NCBI GenBank assembly: GCA_016792625.1
Contig: JAEUKK010000059.1
Span: 96,210 to 160,209, forward strand
Direction: 5' to 3'
From: Deltaproteobacteria bacterium
Lineage (GTDB): Bacteria; Myxococcota_A; UBA796; UBA2385
DNA: 64,000 nt
In this document: in pieces, positions 1 to 7,339 of the stretch
Layout: each line of letters begins with the position of its first letter
Position numbering within the stretch: the first letter of the stretch is position 1
Position numbers and translations under genes: made by a program
Notes under the pieces: model-generated
Database searches by the model: none
The model's input: the letters and a program-made list of their open reading frames with translations, nothing else
Told to the model about the DNA's origin: nothing

Positions 1-1
1 C

Positions 2-532
2 GACCAGCTCGCGCTGCACGAGGCGGCGGCCGAAGCCGCGGGCGAGCGCCCCGCAGCGCTGACCCTCGAGCTCGGCTTCTTCGTCAACGTGAGCCACGAG
101 CCCGAGGTGATCGCCGCCGAGCTCGTCGAGCGCTGGCGGGCGGCCGGGCGGGTGGACGGGCTGCGGGTGCTCTCCGCCGAGCCGGCGGTGCTGCGCGCGG
201 TGCAAGCGCGGGCCGACGGCGCCGGCGTGGCCGTCGAGCGCTGGCTGCGCTGGCCGACCGTCCCGCCGCTGGCCGGCGAAGGGGCGTGGTCTGCGGGGGC
301 CCAGCTCGGGCAGGCCCTCGGCTTGGTCTCGGCGACGCGGCGGGCCGAAGACTTGGGCGTCGACGGGATCTCCCTCCCGGTCGAGGCGGCGGACCGGGCC
401 GGGCTCGACGCGGCCGCCGCCGCGGGGCTCCAGGTCCAGATTGGCCCGCTCGACGATGCAGACGAGGCGCGGGCGCTCCGTCGGTGGGCGGTCGACTCCG
501 CCTTGGTCCGGGCGCCGCGGGTGGGCGGGTGA
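2..532 (+). CDS. Glycerophosphodiester phosphodiesterase-like protein, C-terminal part
   Basis: The gene enters from the left edge, so its start is not visible; 176 codons are open before TGA. The visible part reads like the second half of a GDPD-family TIM barrel: a strand LELGF near the edge, a segment GLRVLSAEPAVLRAV where the family has its 'S F ... L' strand, then a closing pattern GVDGISLPVEAADRAGLDA-AGLQVQIGPLDDADEARAL-RRWAVDSALV. This matches the usual ending in which the protein turns away from the substrate pocket and closes with 'GVDGIITD.P'. The catalytic histidines and metal ligands lie upstream of the window, so activity cannot be judged. The terminal IITDRP-type motif is altered to SALVRAP, which may mean a divergent or non-catalytic member. 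The TGA overlaps the GTG of the next gene by four bases. Confidence 0.6.
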   Translation, partial: DQLALHEAAAEAAGERPAALTLELGFFVNVSHEPEVIAAELVERWRAAGRVDGLRVLSAEPAVLRAVQARADGAGVAVERWLRWPTVPPLAGEGAWSAGAQLGQALGLVSATRRAEDLGVDGISLPVEAADRAGLDAAAAAGLQVQIGPLDDADEARALRRWAVDSALVRAPRVGG

Positions 533-1146
533 GGCGGCGCCCCGGGCTCCGCTCCTGGGCCGCGGCCGCGCGGCGGGGGCTGCACGCGGCCGTCGGCAGC
601 CTCGCGCTGGTCTCCGCCCTCGAATCCACGGCCCAGGCAGGGCCGCTGGCCCGGGTCGAGCTGCTCGGCGACGCGAGCCCGCCGTGGTTGATCGACCAGC
701 TGCCCCTGATCGGCGCGCGGCCCGGGCTCACCGCGCTCGCGGCCCTCGCTCAGGTCGAGCCCACCTTCGGCCCCCAGGCCCGCCCGTGGACCTTCAGCGC
801 CGCGATCTCGGGCCAGAGCGCCCAGTGGGAGCCCCTGCTGCTCAGCCCGCCCGCCGCCGGCCCCCGCCTGCGCGTGGTCGCCGGCGCCCATGCCCGCGGC
901 CTGCTGCCCGTGGGCGCGCACGCGGGGCTCCTGCTGGAGGGGGGCGGCTGGACCGCGGGGCTCACGTTGCGGGTCAGCGCGGCCTCCACCTGGGCGCAGC
1001 CGGACTGGTCCACCTGGCGGATGAGCCCGGGGCTCTCGGTCGGATGGGCGCCCCGCAGCCGCCGGCCGCCGCGCCCCGCCGCGCTCACCTTCGCGCCGGC
1101 GCCCCAAGACGATAGACTGCAGGGGTTGTCCAGGAGCCCCCCTTGA
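529..1146 (+). CDS. Exported hypothetical protein, possible outer-membrane barrel fragment
   Basis: The protein has 205 residues and starts at GTG 529, which overlaps the stop of the GDPD-like gene (GTGA), so translation is probably coupled. The N-terminus (VRRRPGLRSWAAAARRG, then a hydrophobic run to about residue 35 ending STAQAG) looks like a signal peptide with cleavage after an Ala. The rest contains alternating hydrophobic/polar segments rich in Gly, Trp and Leu (RLRVVAGAHARGLLPVGAHA, LLLEGGGWTAGLTLRVS, MSPGLSVGWAP), as in short outer-membrane beta-strands. I do not recognise a family. Its own last codons overlap the TTG start of the next gene, and a candidate -10 box for that gene lies inside its 3' end. 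Confidence 0.6.
   Translation: MRRRPGLRSWAAAARRGLHAAVGSLALVSALESTAQAGPLARVELLGDASPPWLIDQLPLIGARPGLTALAALAQVEPTFGPQARPWTFSAAISGQSAQWEPLLLSPPAAGPRLRVVAGAHARGLLPVGAHAGLLLEGGGWTAGLTLRVSAASTWAQPDWSTWRMSPGLSVGWAPRSRRPPRPAALTFAPAPQDDRLQGLSRSPP
1113..1118 (+). promoter_or_regulatory. Candidate -10 box TAGACT
   Basis: TAGACT lies 24 bases before the TTG start at 1143, and a CAGGAG ribosome binding site follows at about 1131. It could drive the two lipoprotein genes separately from the genes upstream. No good -35 hexamer is visible. It fits the TANNCT pattern seen upstream of other genes in the window. Confidence 0.3.
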
Positions 1147-1562
1147 CCGTGCGCCCCCCCAAGCCCGGCCACCACTCCACCAGACCGACGTCTGTGTGGT
1201 TATTTTCGCTGGTTTGCAGCGCCGCGTGGGCCTGCGGCAGCGCCGACACCGGCGGCGCCGAGGCCACGACGAAAGACAGCGGCGGCCTGCCCACGCCCGA
1301 CGGCCCGGCCGCCGACGAGGGCTGCGAGAGCCTGACGCTCGGCCACGATGGCCCCGACAGCCCGGTGGTGGGCGACCAGTGGGCCGTCTTCCTGCGCTGC
1401 GACGAGGCGACCCTGGTGGGGGCCTCGGTGCTCACCGTCGATCCGGTCGAGGCCGCCGAGATCGACGAGAACTTGGTGATCTTCCGCGAGGCGGGCCCCT
1501 GCACCGTGCGGCTGCAGGTCGGCAGCCGCGCCGCCAGCCTCGACGTCGTGGTGAACCCATGA
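1143..1562 (+). CDS. Putative lipoprotein with an Ig-like domain
   Basis: The protein has 139 residues and starts at TTG, overlapping the upstream TGA (TTGA). CAGGAG at about 1131 is a reasonable ribosome binding site. The N-terminus has basic residues followed by VWLFSLVCSAAWAC; the Cys at about residue 31 is the likely lipidation site. A Gly/Asp/Thr-rich linker follows. The remaining 85 residues contain short beta-strand patterns and two cysteines (DEGCESL, FLRCDEA) plus one in GPCTVRLQV, ending in a strand SLDVVVNP like an Ig or cadherin-type fold. No family is recognised. It is followed by another lipoprotein with an ATGA overlap, so the two are co-translated and probably act together in the envelope. 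Confidence 0.65.
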   Translation: MTVRPPKPGHHSTRPTSVWLFSLVCSAAWACGSADTGGAEATTKDSGGLPTPDGPAADEGCESLTLGHDGPDSPVVGDQWAVFLRCDEATLVGASVLTVDPVEAAEIDENLVIFREAGPCTVRLQVGSRAASLDVVVNP

Positions 1563-2347
1563 GCGCCCTGCCCCGAAGCCTCCGCGCCGGCGCCGCGCTG
1601 CCCCCGGCGGCCCACGCGCCGCGCCCGCCCATCACCCTCGGGCTCGGCTTGGCCGCGCCGCTCCTGGGCCGCGCCGCGCCGCTCCTGGGCTGCGCCGCGC
1701 TGAGCGGCTGCGCGCTGGGCAAAGAGGTCACCGAGTTCCCGCCCGGCCTCGAGCCGCTCGAGGCGAACACCGCCGAATGGCCCGATGCCACCGACGGCGC
1801 CCGCTACCCCGAGGCGCAGAACCTCAACACCGGCGACGCCGAGGATGAAGAGCTGGGCGTCGAGTACTCGTGGTCGCACGGCCGCGGCTACGTGCAGATG
1901 CCGATCAACAAGGTCTACCAAGCGCTGATCGTGCCGCGGGTGAACGCCGACCGGCGCGAGATCGACAGCTACGAGGTGACCTGGGACGTCGAGCCCGACT
2001 ACCCGCACTCCTACATGTTGAGCAACGTCGTCAATGACGTGCTGACCGTCGAGTTCGACGTCACTTGGCGGCATGGCGCCACCGCGGGCAGCGAAGACGA
2101 GCCCGAGCAGATCGGCACCCGCTGGCAAAAGACCGAGGGCAGCACGGTCATCGAGATCTTGCGGGGCTCGGTGCGCACCTTCCCGGTGACCGATGACGTG
2201 ACCGCGGTCGAGATGGTGCTCCACCAGCGGTCTCTGCAGCGCGGCTTCGATGCCGAGCGCACCCGGGCCTACCTGCAAGACTTCTACGTCGCGATCTTGG
2301 CCGAGGCCCACGGCGAGCCGCTCCCCGAGTACGAGAGCGGCCTGTGA
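1559..2347 (+). CDS. Putative lipoprotein of unknown function
   Basis: The protein has 262 residues, and its ATG overlaps the upstream stop (ATGA). An in-frame region upstream lies within the previous gene and is not used. The N-terminus is long and ends with a lipobox LLGCAALSGC at about residue 52; the phrase PLLGRAAPLLGCAA comes from a short duplication in the DNA (CCGCTCCTGGGC twice at 1660-1690). The mature part is acidic and Tyr/Trp-rich, with no recognised motif. It contains predicted strands ending in TAVEMVLHQRSL and a helix YLQDFYVAILAEAHG. Homologues in Myxococcota-type genomes are usually annotated only as hypothetical. The context suggests an envelope or surface role together with the lipoprotein before it. 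Confidence 0.65.
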   Translation: MSALPRSLRAGAALPPAAHAPRPPITLGLGLAAPLLGRAAPLLGCAALSGCALGKEVTEFPPGLEPLEANTAEWPDATDGARYPEAQNLNTGDAEDEELGVEYSWSHGRGYVQMPINKVYQALIVPRVNADRREIDSYEVTWDVEPDYPHSYMLSNVVNDVLTVEFDVTWRHGATAGSEDEPEQIGTRWQKTEGSTVIEILRGSVRTFPVTDDVTAVEMVLHQRSLQRGFDAERTRAYLQDFYVAILAEAHGEPLPEYESGL

Positions 2348-2413
2348 GCGCAGCGGCGCCGGGCCTGCAGCGCGGGCCTCGGGGCCGGGCCCTGGGCCGA
2401 GCGCCGGTCTAAG

Positions 2414-3394
2414 ATGTTGCCGCCGGGCCTGATCACGCGGGTGCAGGCCATTTTGGGCCTCGCCCGAATCGGTGGGCAGCCCAGCGGCCCGCCGCCCGCG
2501 CCGAGCCTGCCTGCAGCGCCCACGGTGACGACGCCCGCGGTGGCCGCCCCACCCGGCGTGCGGGCGCCCCCCACCGCCATGCCGCCGGGGCCACAGGCGC
2601 CGCCCCCCGACGCGCCCCCGCTCGCCGCGCCCGCCCCGGCCAGAGCGCCCGCGCCGCCGGTGATCTCGGTGCAGCTTAGCCCCGTGGCCCAAGCCGCCGC
2701 CCAGCTGCGCGCGCCGGCCGAGCCCGCTCCGCCGCCCGCGCCGCCGCTCCCCGCCGCGCCCCCTCCACCCGCGGCCCCGCCGCCCGCGGCGACGCTCCCC
2801 GCCGCGCCCCCTCCGCCCGCCGCCCCGCTGGCCCGCGGCCCGTGGCTCGGGGGGCTCCAGCTCCCGCCTGCCCCACCGCTGCCGAGCTTGGCGGCGGCCG
2901 CGCCGCTGGGCGACGAGGCCCACGTGCGGCTGATCTGGGCAGGCCAGGCCCGGGCGGGCCGCGCGCGCACCCCGGAGCGCCTGCTCCGCCCCCTGCTCAT
3001 CGCGCTGGGCGCGGCCGGCGCGGCGGCCGCAGCGCGTTCCCGGGGCAGCGCCGCGCCGGCCCAGCAGTGGGCGGCCCGGGCCGACCGCGCCCTGGGCCAA
3101 GCCGAAGCCGAGCTGACGCTGGCCCCGAGAGAGGCCTCAGAGCCGCTGATCTCCGCGTTACAGGACCGCGGCACCGACCCGCTGGCCCTGCGCGCAACGG
3201 CCCGCGAGGCGCTGCGCGCGCTGGGCGTGGACCCCGACGGCTTGCACGACCCCTGGGCCCAGGAGCTCGCCTTCGGCATCGCCCGGGCGCAGGTGCGCGC
3301 GCTGCGCCGCCGCCTGGCTTGGTCGGCGACCCTCACCGTGGTCTTGCCCGCGCTGATCGTGCTGCTGGCGCGGTCCACCGGCGTGTGGCGCTGA
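2414..3394 (+). CDS. Pro/Ala-rich protein with a C-terminal membrane anchor
   Basis: The protein has 326 residues, starts at ATG 2414 and has no clear ribosome binding site. After a short amphipathic start (LITRVQAILGLARIGG), residues 20-155 are a low-complexity Pro/Ala/Gly linker in which APPPPAAP-type units recur. Residues 170-285 are helical and Ala/Arg-rich, and residues about 295-322 form one hydrophobic segment (TLTVVLPALIVLLA) with a short tail STGVWR. This is the layout of a tail-anchored protein with a long flexible domain. Within the linker, the DNA repeats GCCGCGCCCCCTCCACCCGC-like units at 2752-2825, so length may vary between strains. I do not recognise it. Strand choice rests on the third-position GC pattern and the membrane segment. 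Confidence 0.55.
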   Translation: MLPPGLITRVQAILGLARIGGQPSGPPPAPSLPAAPTVTTPAVAAPPGVRAPPTAMPPGPQAPPPDAPPLAAPAPARAPAPPVISVQLSPVAQAAAQLRAPAEPAPPPAPPLPAAPPPPAAPPPAATLPAAPPPPAAPLARGPWLGGLQLPPAPPLPSLAAAAPLGDEAHVRLIWAGQARAGRARTPERLLRPLLIALGAAGAAAAARSRGSAAPAQQWAARADRALGQAEAELTLAPREASEPLISALQDRGTDPLALRATAREALRALGVDPDGLHDPWAQELAFGIARAQVRALRRRLAWSATLTVVLPALIVLLARSTGVWR

Positions 3395-3431
3395 CCTGAT
3401 CCTCCCTTCATGCTCTACTTCAGGGGTGGGG

Positions 3432-3437
3432 TTGACA
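3432..3437 (+). promoter_or_regulatory. Candidate -35 box TTGACA upstream of the M23 peptidase gene
   Basis: A perfect TTGACA stands 107 bases before the ATG at 3545. No matching -10 occurs at 16-18 bases; the best downstream candidate, GTTAGC at 3461, is too far. It is reported as a weak signal only. Confidence 0.2.
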
Positions 3438-3544
3438 CGCGGCGCGCCGACGCCGCTCGGGTTAGCTCCCGCCCGCTCCGCGCGGTCCGCCGCGCGCACC
3501 CCTCCCGGCCCCTCCCCTGGCTGGACGCCCCTCTGAGGTCCCCC

Positions 3545-4555
3545 ATGTTCGATCCGCCCGGCGGCCGCCCCTGGCTGCTCTACGCCCTCCTCGGCTGCTC
3601 CCTCGCCCTCAACGTCGTGATGGTGCTGGATCGCGACGCCCCGGCTGAAGACGAGGCGGCCCCCGTGGCCACCGCCGAGGCGCCCGCGGCCGGCGAGCCA
3701 GGGGCCGAGGCGCCGCTGACCGACGCGGTGGTGCCCGCGGCCCAGGCGGCCAGCGCCCAGCCGGCCGTCGAGCCCATCGCTGGCGATTGGTCGCTGGCCC
3801 GCGGCGAGATCGACCGCAGCCTCTCGGGCATGTTCGTCGAGCAGGCGGGCGAAGATGGCGAGGGCCTCAGCCAGGTCTTCTCGCGCCTCTTCGTGTGGGA
3901 CCTCGACCTGCGCCGCGACCTGCGCAAGGGCGACCGCATCGAGACCTCGTGGCGCAAGAACAAGGACGGCATCATCGAGATCGCCGCCGCGCGCCTGCAC
4001 TCCCAAAAGCACGGGCGGGCCATCGGCGCCTACCGGTGGAAGGCGCCCGGCGACACCTTCGCGTCCTACTGGTTCGACGACGGCACCGAGGTGCCCCACC
4101 AGCTGCAGAACCCGCCGCTCAACGAGTACGAGCAGATCACCAGCCTTCTCAAGGACCGCCCCACCCACAAGGGCATGGACTTCAAGGCCCCCGTGGGCAC
4201 CAAGGTCGTCATGCCCTTTGCCGGCGTGGTGACCCGCGAGAACTGGAACCACGGCAGCAACGGCAACTGCATCGAGGTCCAGTTCAGCAACGGCGACATG
4301 GCCAAGTTCCTGCACCTGTCTGAGAACAAGGTCAAGGTGGGCGATCGCCTCAACCCAGGTGAAGTGATCGGCCTCGTCGGCAACACCGGCCACAGCTACG
4401 GCCCGCACCTGCACTACCAAGTCGAGGTCGGCGGCAAGGTGGTCGACCCGGTCGACTACCACGGCACCGTGCGCCGCAAGGTCGAGGGCGTGGCCCTGCA
4501 GAACCTGCAGACCGAGATCGCCCGCCACAACGCCCTGCTCGAGCAAGCGGGCTGA
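3545..4555 (+). CDS. M23 (LytM-type) zinc metallopeptidase, membrane-anchored
   Basis: The protein has 336 residues. It is a predicted peptidoglycan peptide hydrolase acting in the periplasm. ATG 3545 is preferred over an upstream in-frame start because it places a hydrophobic anchor (LLYALLGCSLALNVVMVL, residues 11-28) directly after a short N-terminus. An Ala/Glu/Pro linker (about 30-80) precedes an OapA/LysM-like segment (about 80-190), then the peptidase_M23 domain. Zinc-binding residues are visible: H208 and D212 in HKGMDFKAP, H257 in FLHLS and the H288-x-H290 pair in GPHLHYQV. All family metal ligands are present, so it should be active. The domain order resembles MepM and other septation or elongation endopeptidases. 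It converges on the DNDCDG-repeat gene downstream. Confidence 0.92.
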   Translation: MFDPPGGRPWLLYALLGCSLALNVVMVLDRDAPAEDEAAPVATAEAPAAGEPGAEAPLTDAVVPAAQAASAQPAVEPIAGDWSLARGEIDRSLSGMFVEQAGEDGEGLSQVFSRLFVWDLDLRRDLRKGDRIETSWRKNKDGIIEIAAARLHSQKHGRAIGAYRWKAPGDTFASYWFDDGTEVPHQLQNPPLNEYEQITSLLKDRPTHKGMDFKAPVGTKVVMPFAGVVTRENWNHGSNGNCIEVQFSNGDMAKFLHLSENKVKVGDRLNPGEVIGLVGNTGHSYGPHLHYQVEVGGKVVDPVDYHGTVRRKVEGVALQNLQTEIARHNALLEQAG

Positions 4556-4578
4556 GCTGCGGCCGGCGGGGCCCAACA

Positions 4579-4615
4579 CTCAGGGCGCGAGCCCGGCGCT
4601 CAGGGCGCGAGCCCG
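4579..4615. repeat. Two 17-bp direct copies spanning a stop codon
   Basis: CTCAGGGCGCGAGCCCG occurs at 4579-4595 and again at 4599-4615, a 20-bp tandem step. The right copy encodes the end of the minus-strand gene (GLAP plus stop); the left copy repeats the same end beyond the stop. Each copy contains the inverted repeat GGGC-GCGA-GCCC, so the pair could form two small hairpins between the convergent genes. Confidence 0.6.
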
Positions 4616-7227
4616 AAGCCCGGGTCCGGGTCGGCCGCCGTCGCCAGCGCGGCGGTCGCCGCCGTCGTGCCCAGAGGCGCGCCGTTGCAGCTGCCGCAGT
4701 CGATGCGCACGCGCCCGACGCCGCCATCGCCGCCCCGCCGCACGTTCCGCTTCTCGCCGCTGCCCCCGGCCGCGTCGACCGCACCGCCGGCCAAGCTCAG
4801 CGTGTCGGCGATGATCCAGAGGCTGCCGCCCGCCCCGCCGCCCGCGCCATACTCCCAGGTGCCCTTGGCGCAGTGGGTGGTCGAGCCGCCGTCGGCCAGC
4901 AGCGCGGCCGGGCCGCTGGCGGTCAGGGCCCCCGCGCTGACCAGCAGCAAGCCGCCGCCGTCGCCGCCGGGCCCCGGGCCCGTGCCCACGCAGGCGGTCG
5001 TGCCCTGCCACACGCCGCCGCCGCCCGAGCCCAGGTAGAGGCGCGCCAGGTCGGCGCTGCCATAGGCCACGCCGGCCTGGGCTGCGGTCGCCGCGCCGCC
5101 GTTCCATGAGTCGGTGGCGGTCGCGCCGGGGCCATAGGCGCCGCCGCCGCCGCAGATGTGCGCGCCGCCGCCGCCTGCGTTGGCGGCCCACAGCCCATAG
5201 GTCTCGTTGTAGGCCGCGCAGGTGCCGAAGGCCGCGCCGTCGCCCGGCCCGGGCGTGCTCTCGCCCTGGTAGCTGTCGCAGTTGTAGCTGGGCCCGGTGC
5301 CCCCGCCGGCGTAGCCGAGCGCCGCGGCGGAGATGCTGCCGCCCGCCGCGATCTGCAGCGTGCTCTGGGCGCGCAGGGCGAGCACGCCGCCGCCCAGGCC
5401 ATCCCAGGCGCCGGTGGTGATGACGCCCGCCGCGCCCACCGAGACGGTGTTGTAGTTGGGGACGCGCACCACCACGACGATCTGATCGGAGAGGTCGGCG
5501 TTTGAGGCCTCGCCGTAGACGCCAGCCAGCGGCCGGGCGAAGCCCAGCGTGTCACCGGACACGCCGGTCACCGCCTGCAGCTCGTAGCGGCCGACCGCCG
5601 CGGTGCGGCCCGGCGCCCCCTGCAGGTTGATGATGAGCACCTCGTCGCCGGCGGCGATGCCCTCGAGCGGGCCGTCGACGGTGAGCGAGGCCGCCCCGAT
5701 GCTGGCCACGGGGAAGGAGATGCCGTCGGGGTGCGCCCGGCTGCCGCTGGCGTCAGTGGACAGGTCGAAGACCCCGCCCACCACCAGATCGCCGTCATCA
5801 CCGGTGCCGAGGTGCAGGTCCTCGTCGCCGAGGCCGTCGCAGTCGTTGTCTTCGCCATCGGGGCGCTCGGGGGCGCCGGGGTAGATCCAGGGCGAGGCGT
5901 CGTCGCAGTCTTGGTCGTCGGCCACCCGGCCCAGGGGGGCGGCGCAGGCGCGGATCACGTCAGCGGCGTCGCCATAGAGGTCGGCGTCGGCGTCGCGGTG
6001 CCAGGCCGAGGCGGTGCTCAGGCTGAGGCTCGGATCGGCGTCATCGATGAGCCCGTCGCAGTCTTCATCGCCACCCCCGCAGCGCTCGACCAAGCCCGGC
6101 GACCGGGTCGGGTCGCGGTCATCGCAGTCGGTCGCGTCGGCCACCGCGCCCACGGGCGCCCGACAGGCCTGCAGGGGGTCACCGAGATCGCCGTAGCCAT
6201 CGCTGTCGTCGTCATCGTAGAAGGTCGAGGCGGTGGCCAGATCGAGGCTCGGGTCGGCGTCGTCGACCAAGCCGTCGCAGTCATCATCGCCGCCGTTGCA
6301 GACCTCGACCGCGTCAGGCCGGGTGGCGGGGTCGGCGTCGTCGCAGTCTTGGCAAGCGGCGAAGCCATCCCCGTCGAAGTCGGCGAAGGTCACGCTGCCA
6401 TCGCAATTGTAGTCGGTGGGGTCGGCGCAGTCGTCCTCGGCGGCGCCGGGGTTGAAGGCGGCGTCGAGGTCGTCACAGTCGCCGGCGAGCAGGGCGTAGC
6501 CGACCGGCGCGGCGCAAGCGGCGACCGTGCGGTCAGCGAGGCCGTAGCCGTCGCCGTCTTTGTCTTCGTACCAGGTCGCCCCCACGTCTTCGTCGACCAG
6601 GCCGTCGCAGTCGTTGTCGCGCTCATCGCAGCGCTCGGGCCCCTCGGGGTAGACCTCGGCGCTGGTGTCGTCGCAGTCGCCCGCCACGATGACCGCGCCC
6701 TCGACCGGCGCGCAGCTCAGCAGCTCGGCGGCCGGATCACCAAAACCGTCGCCATCGGCGTCGATGTACCAGGCGACCACCTCGTCATCATCGACCACGC
6801 CGTCACAGTCGTTGTCGAGCCCGTCGCAGAGCTCGGCCGCGCTCGGGTAGACGTTCGGGTCGGCGTCGTCGCAGTCGGTGCCCGCGGTGACCGCGCCGGC
6901 TGGCGGGCTGCAGGCCTCGACCAGCGCGGCGGGGTCGCCGAAGCCGTCTTCGTCGGCGTCGATGAAGAAGGCGTCGAGCACGCCCTCATCGACCTCGCCA
7001 TCGCAGTCGTTGTCGATGCCATCGCAGCGCTCAGGCGCGCCCGGGTTGACCGAAGCGTCACCCTCGGCGCAGTCCTCGGCGCCCGAGAAGCCGTCGCCGT
7101 CGGCGTCTTCGGCGCTGCCATCGATGAGGCCGTCTTGCCCTTGGTCGGCGCCTTTTGGCGTGCGGCAGGCGGTGAGGGCCAAGGAGGGGAGGAGCAGCAG
7201 GGCGAGCGGAGCGAGGGCGCGGCGCAT
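4600..7227 (-). CDS. DNDCDG-repeat (MopRT-type) lipoprotein with a Gly-rich C-terminal half
   Basis: The protein has 875 residues. ATG 7227 is chosen because it begins a lipoprotein signal (MRRALAPLALLLLPSLALTAC, with the lipidated Cys at residue 21). Residues about 35-490 hold seven repeats of roughly 60 residues. Each has an Asp-rich DADGDGFGD loop, a DCDD motif and a closing CDGxDNDCDGxVDE; these are 'putative metal-binding motif' repeats common in secreted proteins of Myxococcota. The fourth repeat is degenerate (CADPTDYNCDGSV) and the last lacks its first Cys (PDGEDNDCDG). Residues about 490-875 are Gly/Ala/Ser-rich with predicted beta-helix-like strands and several Cys, like adhesins. 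It is probably a calcium-binding surface protein. TAGGCT at 7256-7261 on this strand is a possible -10. Confidence 0.85.
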   Translation of the reverse strand: MRRALAPLALLLLPSLALTACRTPKGADQGQDGLIDGSAEDADGDGFSGAEDCAEGDASVNPGAPERCDGIDNDCDGEVDEGVLDAFFIDADEDGFGDPAALVEACSPPAGAVTAGTDCDDADPNVYPSAAELCDGLDNDCDGVVDDDEVVAWYIDADGDGFGDPAAELLSCAPVEGAVIVAGDCDDTSAEVYPEGPERCDERDNDCDGLVDEDVGATWYEDKDGDGYGLADRTVAACAAPVGYALLAGDCDDLDAAFNPGAAEDDCADPTDYNCDGSVTFADFDGDGFAACQDCDDADPATRPDAVEVCNGGDDDCDGLVDDADPSLDLATASTFYDDDDSDGYGDLGDPLQACRAPVGAVADATDCDDRDPTRSPGLVERCGGGDEDCDGLIDDADPSLSLSTASAWHRDADADLYGDAADVIRACAAPLGRVADDQDCDDASPWIYPGAPERPDGEDNDCDGLGDEDLHLGTGDDGDLVVGGVFDLSTDASGSRAHPDGISFPVASIGAASLTVDGPLEGIAAGDEVLIINLQGAPGRTAAVGRYELQAVTGVSGDTLGFARPLAGVYGEASNADLSDQIVVVVRVPNYNTVSVGAAGVITTGAWDGLGGGVLALRAQSTLQIAAGGSISAAALGYAGGGTGPSYNCDSYQGESTPGPGDGAAFGTCAAYNETYGLWAANAGGGGAHICGGGGAYGPGATATDSWNGGAATAAQAGVAYGSADLARLYLGSGGGGVWQGTTACVGTGPGPGGDGGGLLLVSAGALTASGPAALLADGGSTTHCAKGTWEYGAGGGAGGSLWIIADTLSLAGGAVDAAGGSGEKRNVRRGGDGGVGRVRIDCGSCNGAPLGTTAATAALATAADPDPGFGLAP

Positions 7228-7255
7228 GGGCAGATCCGGGAGGAGGCGGGAGCCC

Positions 7256-7261
7256 AGCCTA
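7256..7261 (-). promoter_or_regulatory. Candidate -10 box TAGGCT
   Basis: Read on the minus strand, TAGGCT lies 28 bases before the ATG at 7227 of the DNDCDG-repeat lipoprotein. No convincing -35 is visible. It belongs to the recurring TANNCT set. Confidence 0.3.
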
Positions 7262-7339
7262 GCGCAGCGGGAGGCCGGATCGGGGAAAAGCTGCGTCACA
7301 CCTGCCGGCCCGCGGCGGGAGGGGGCCGCGCCGCGGCGT

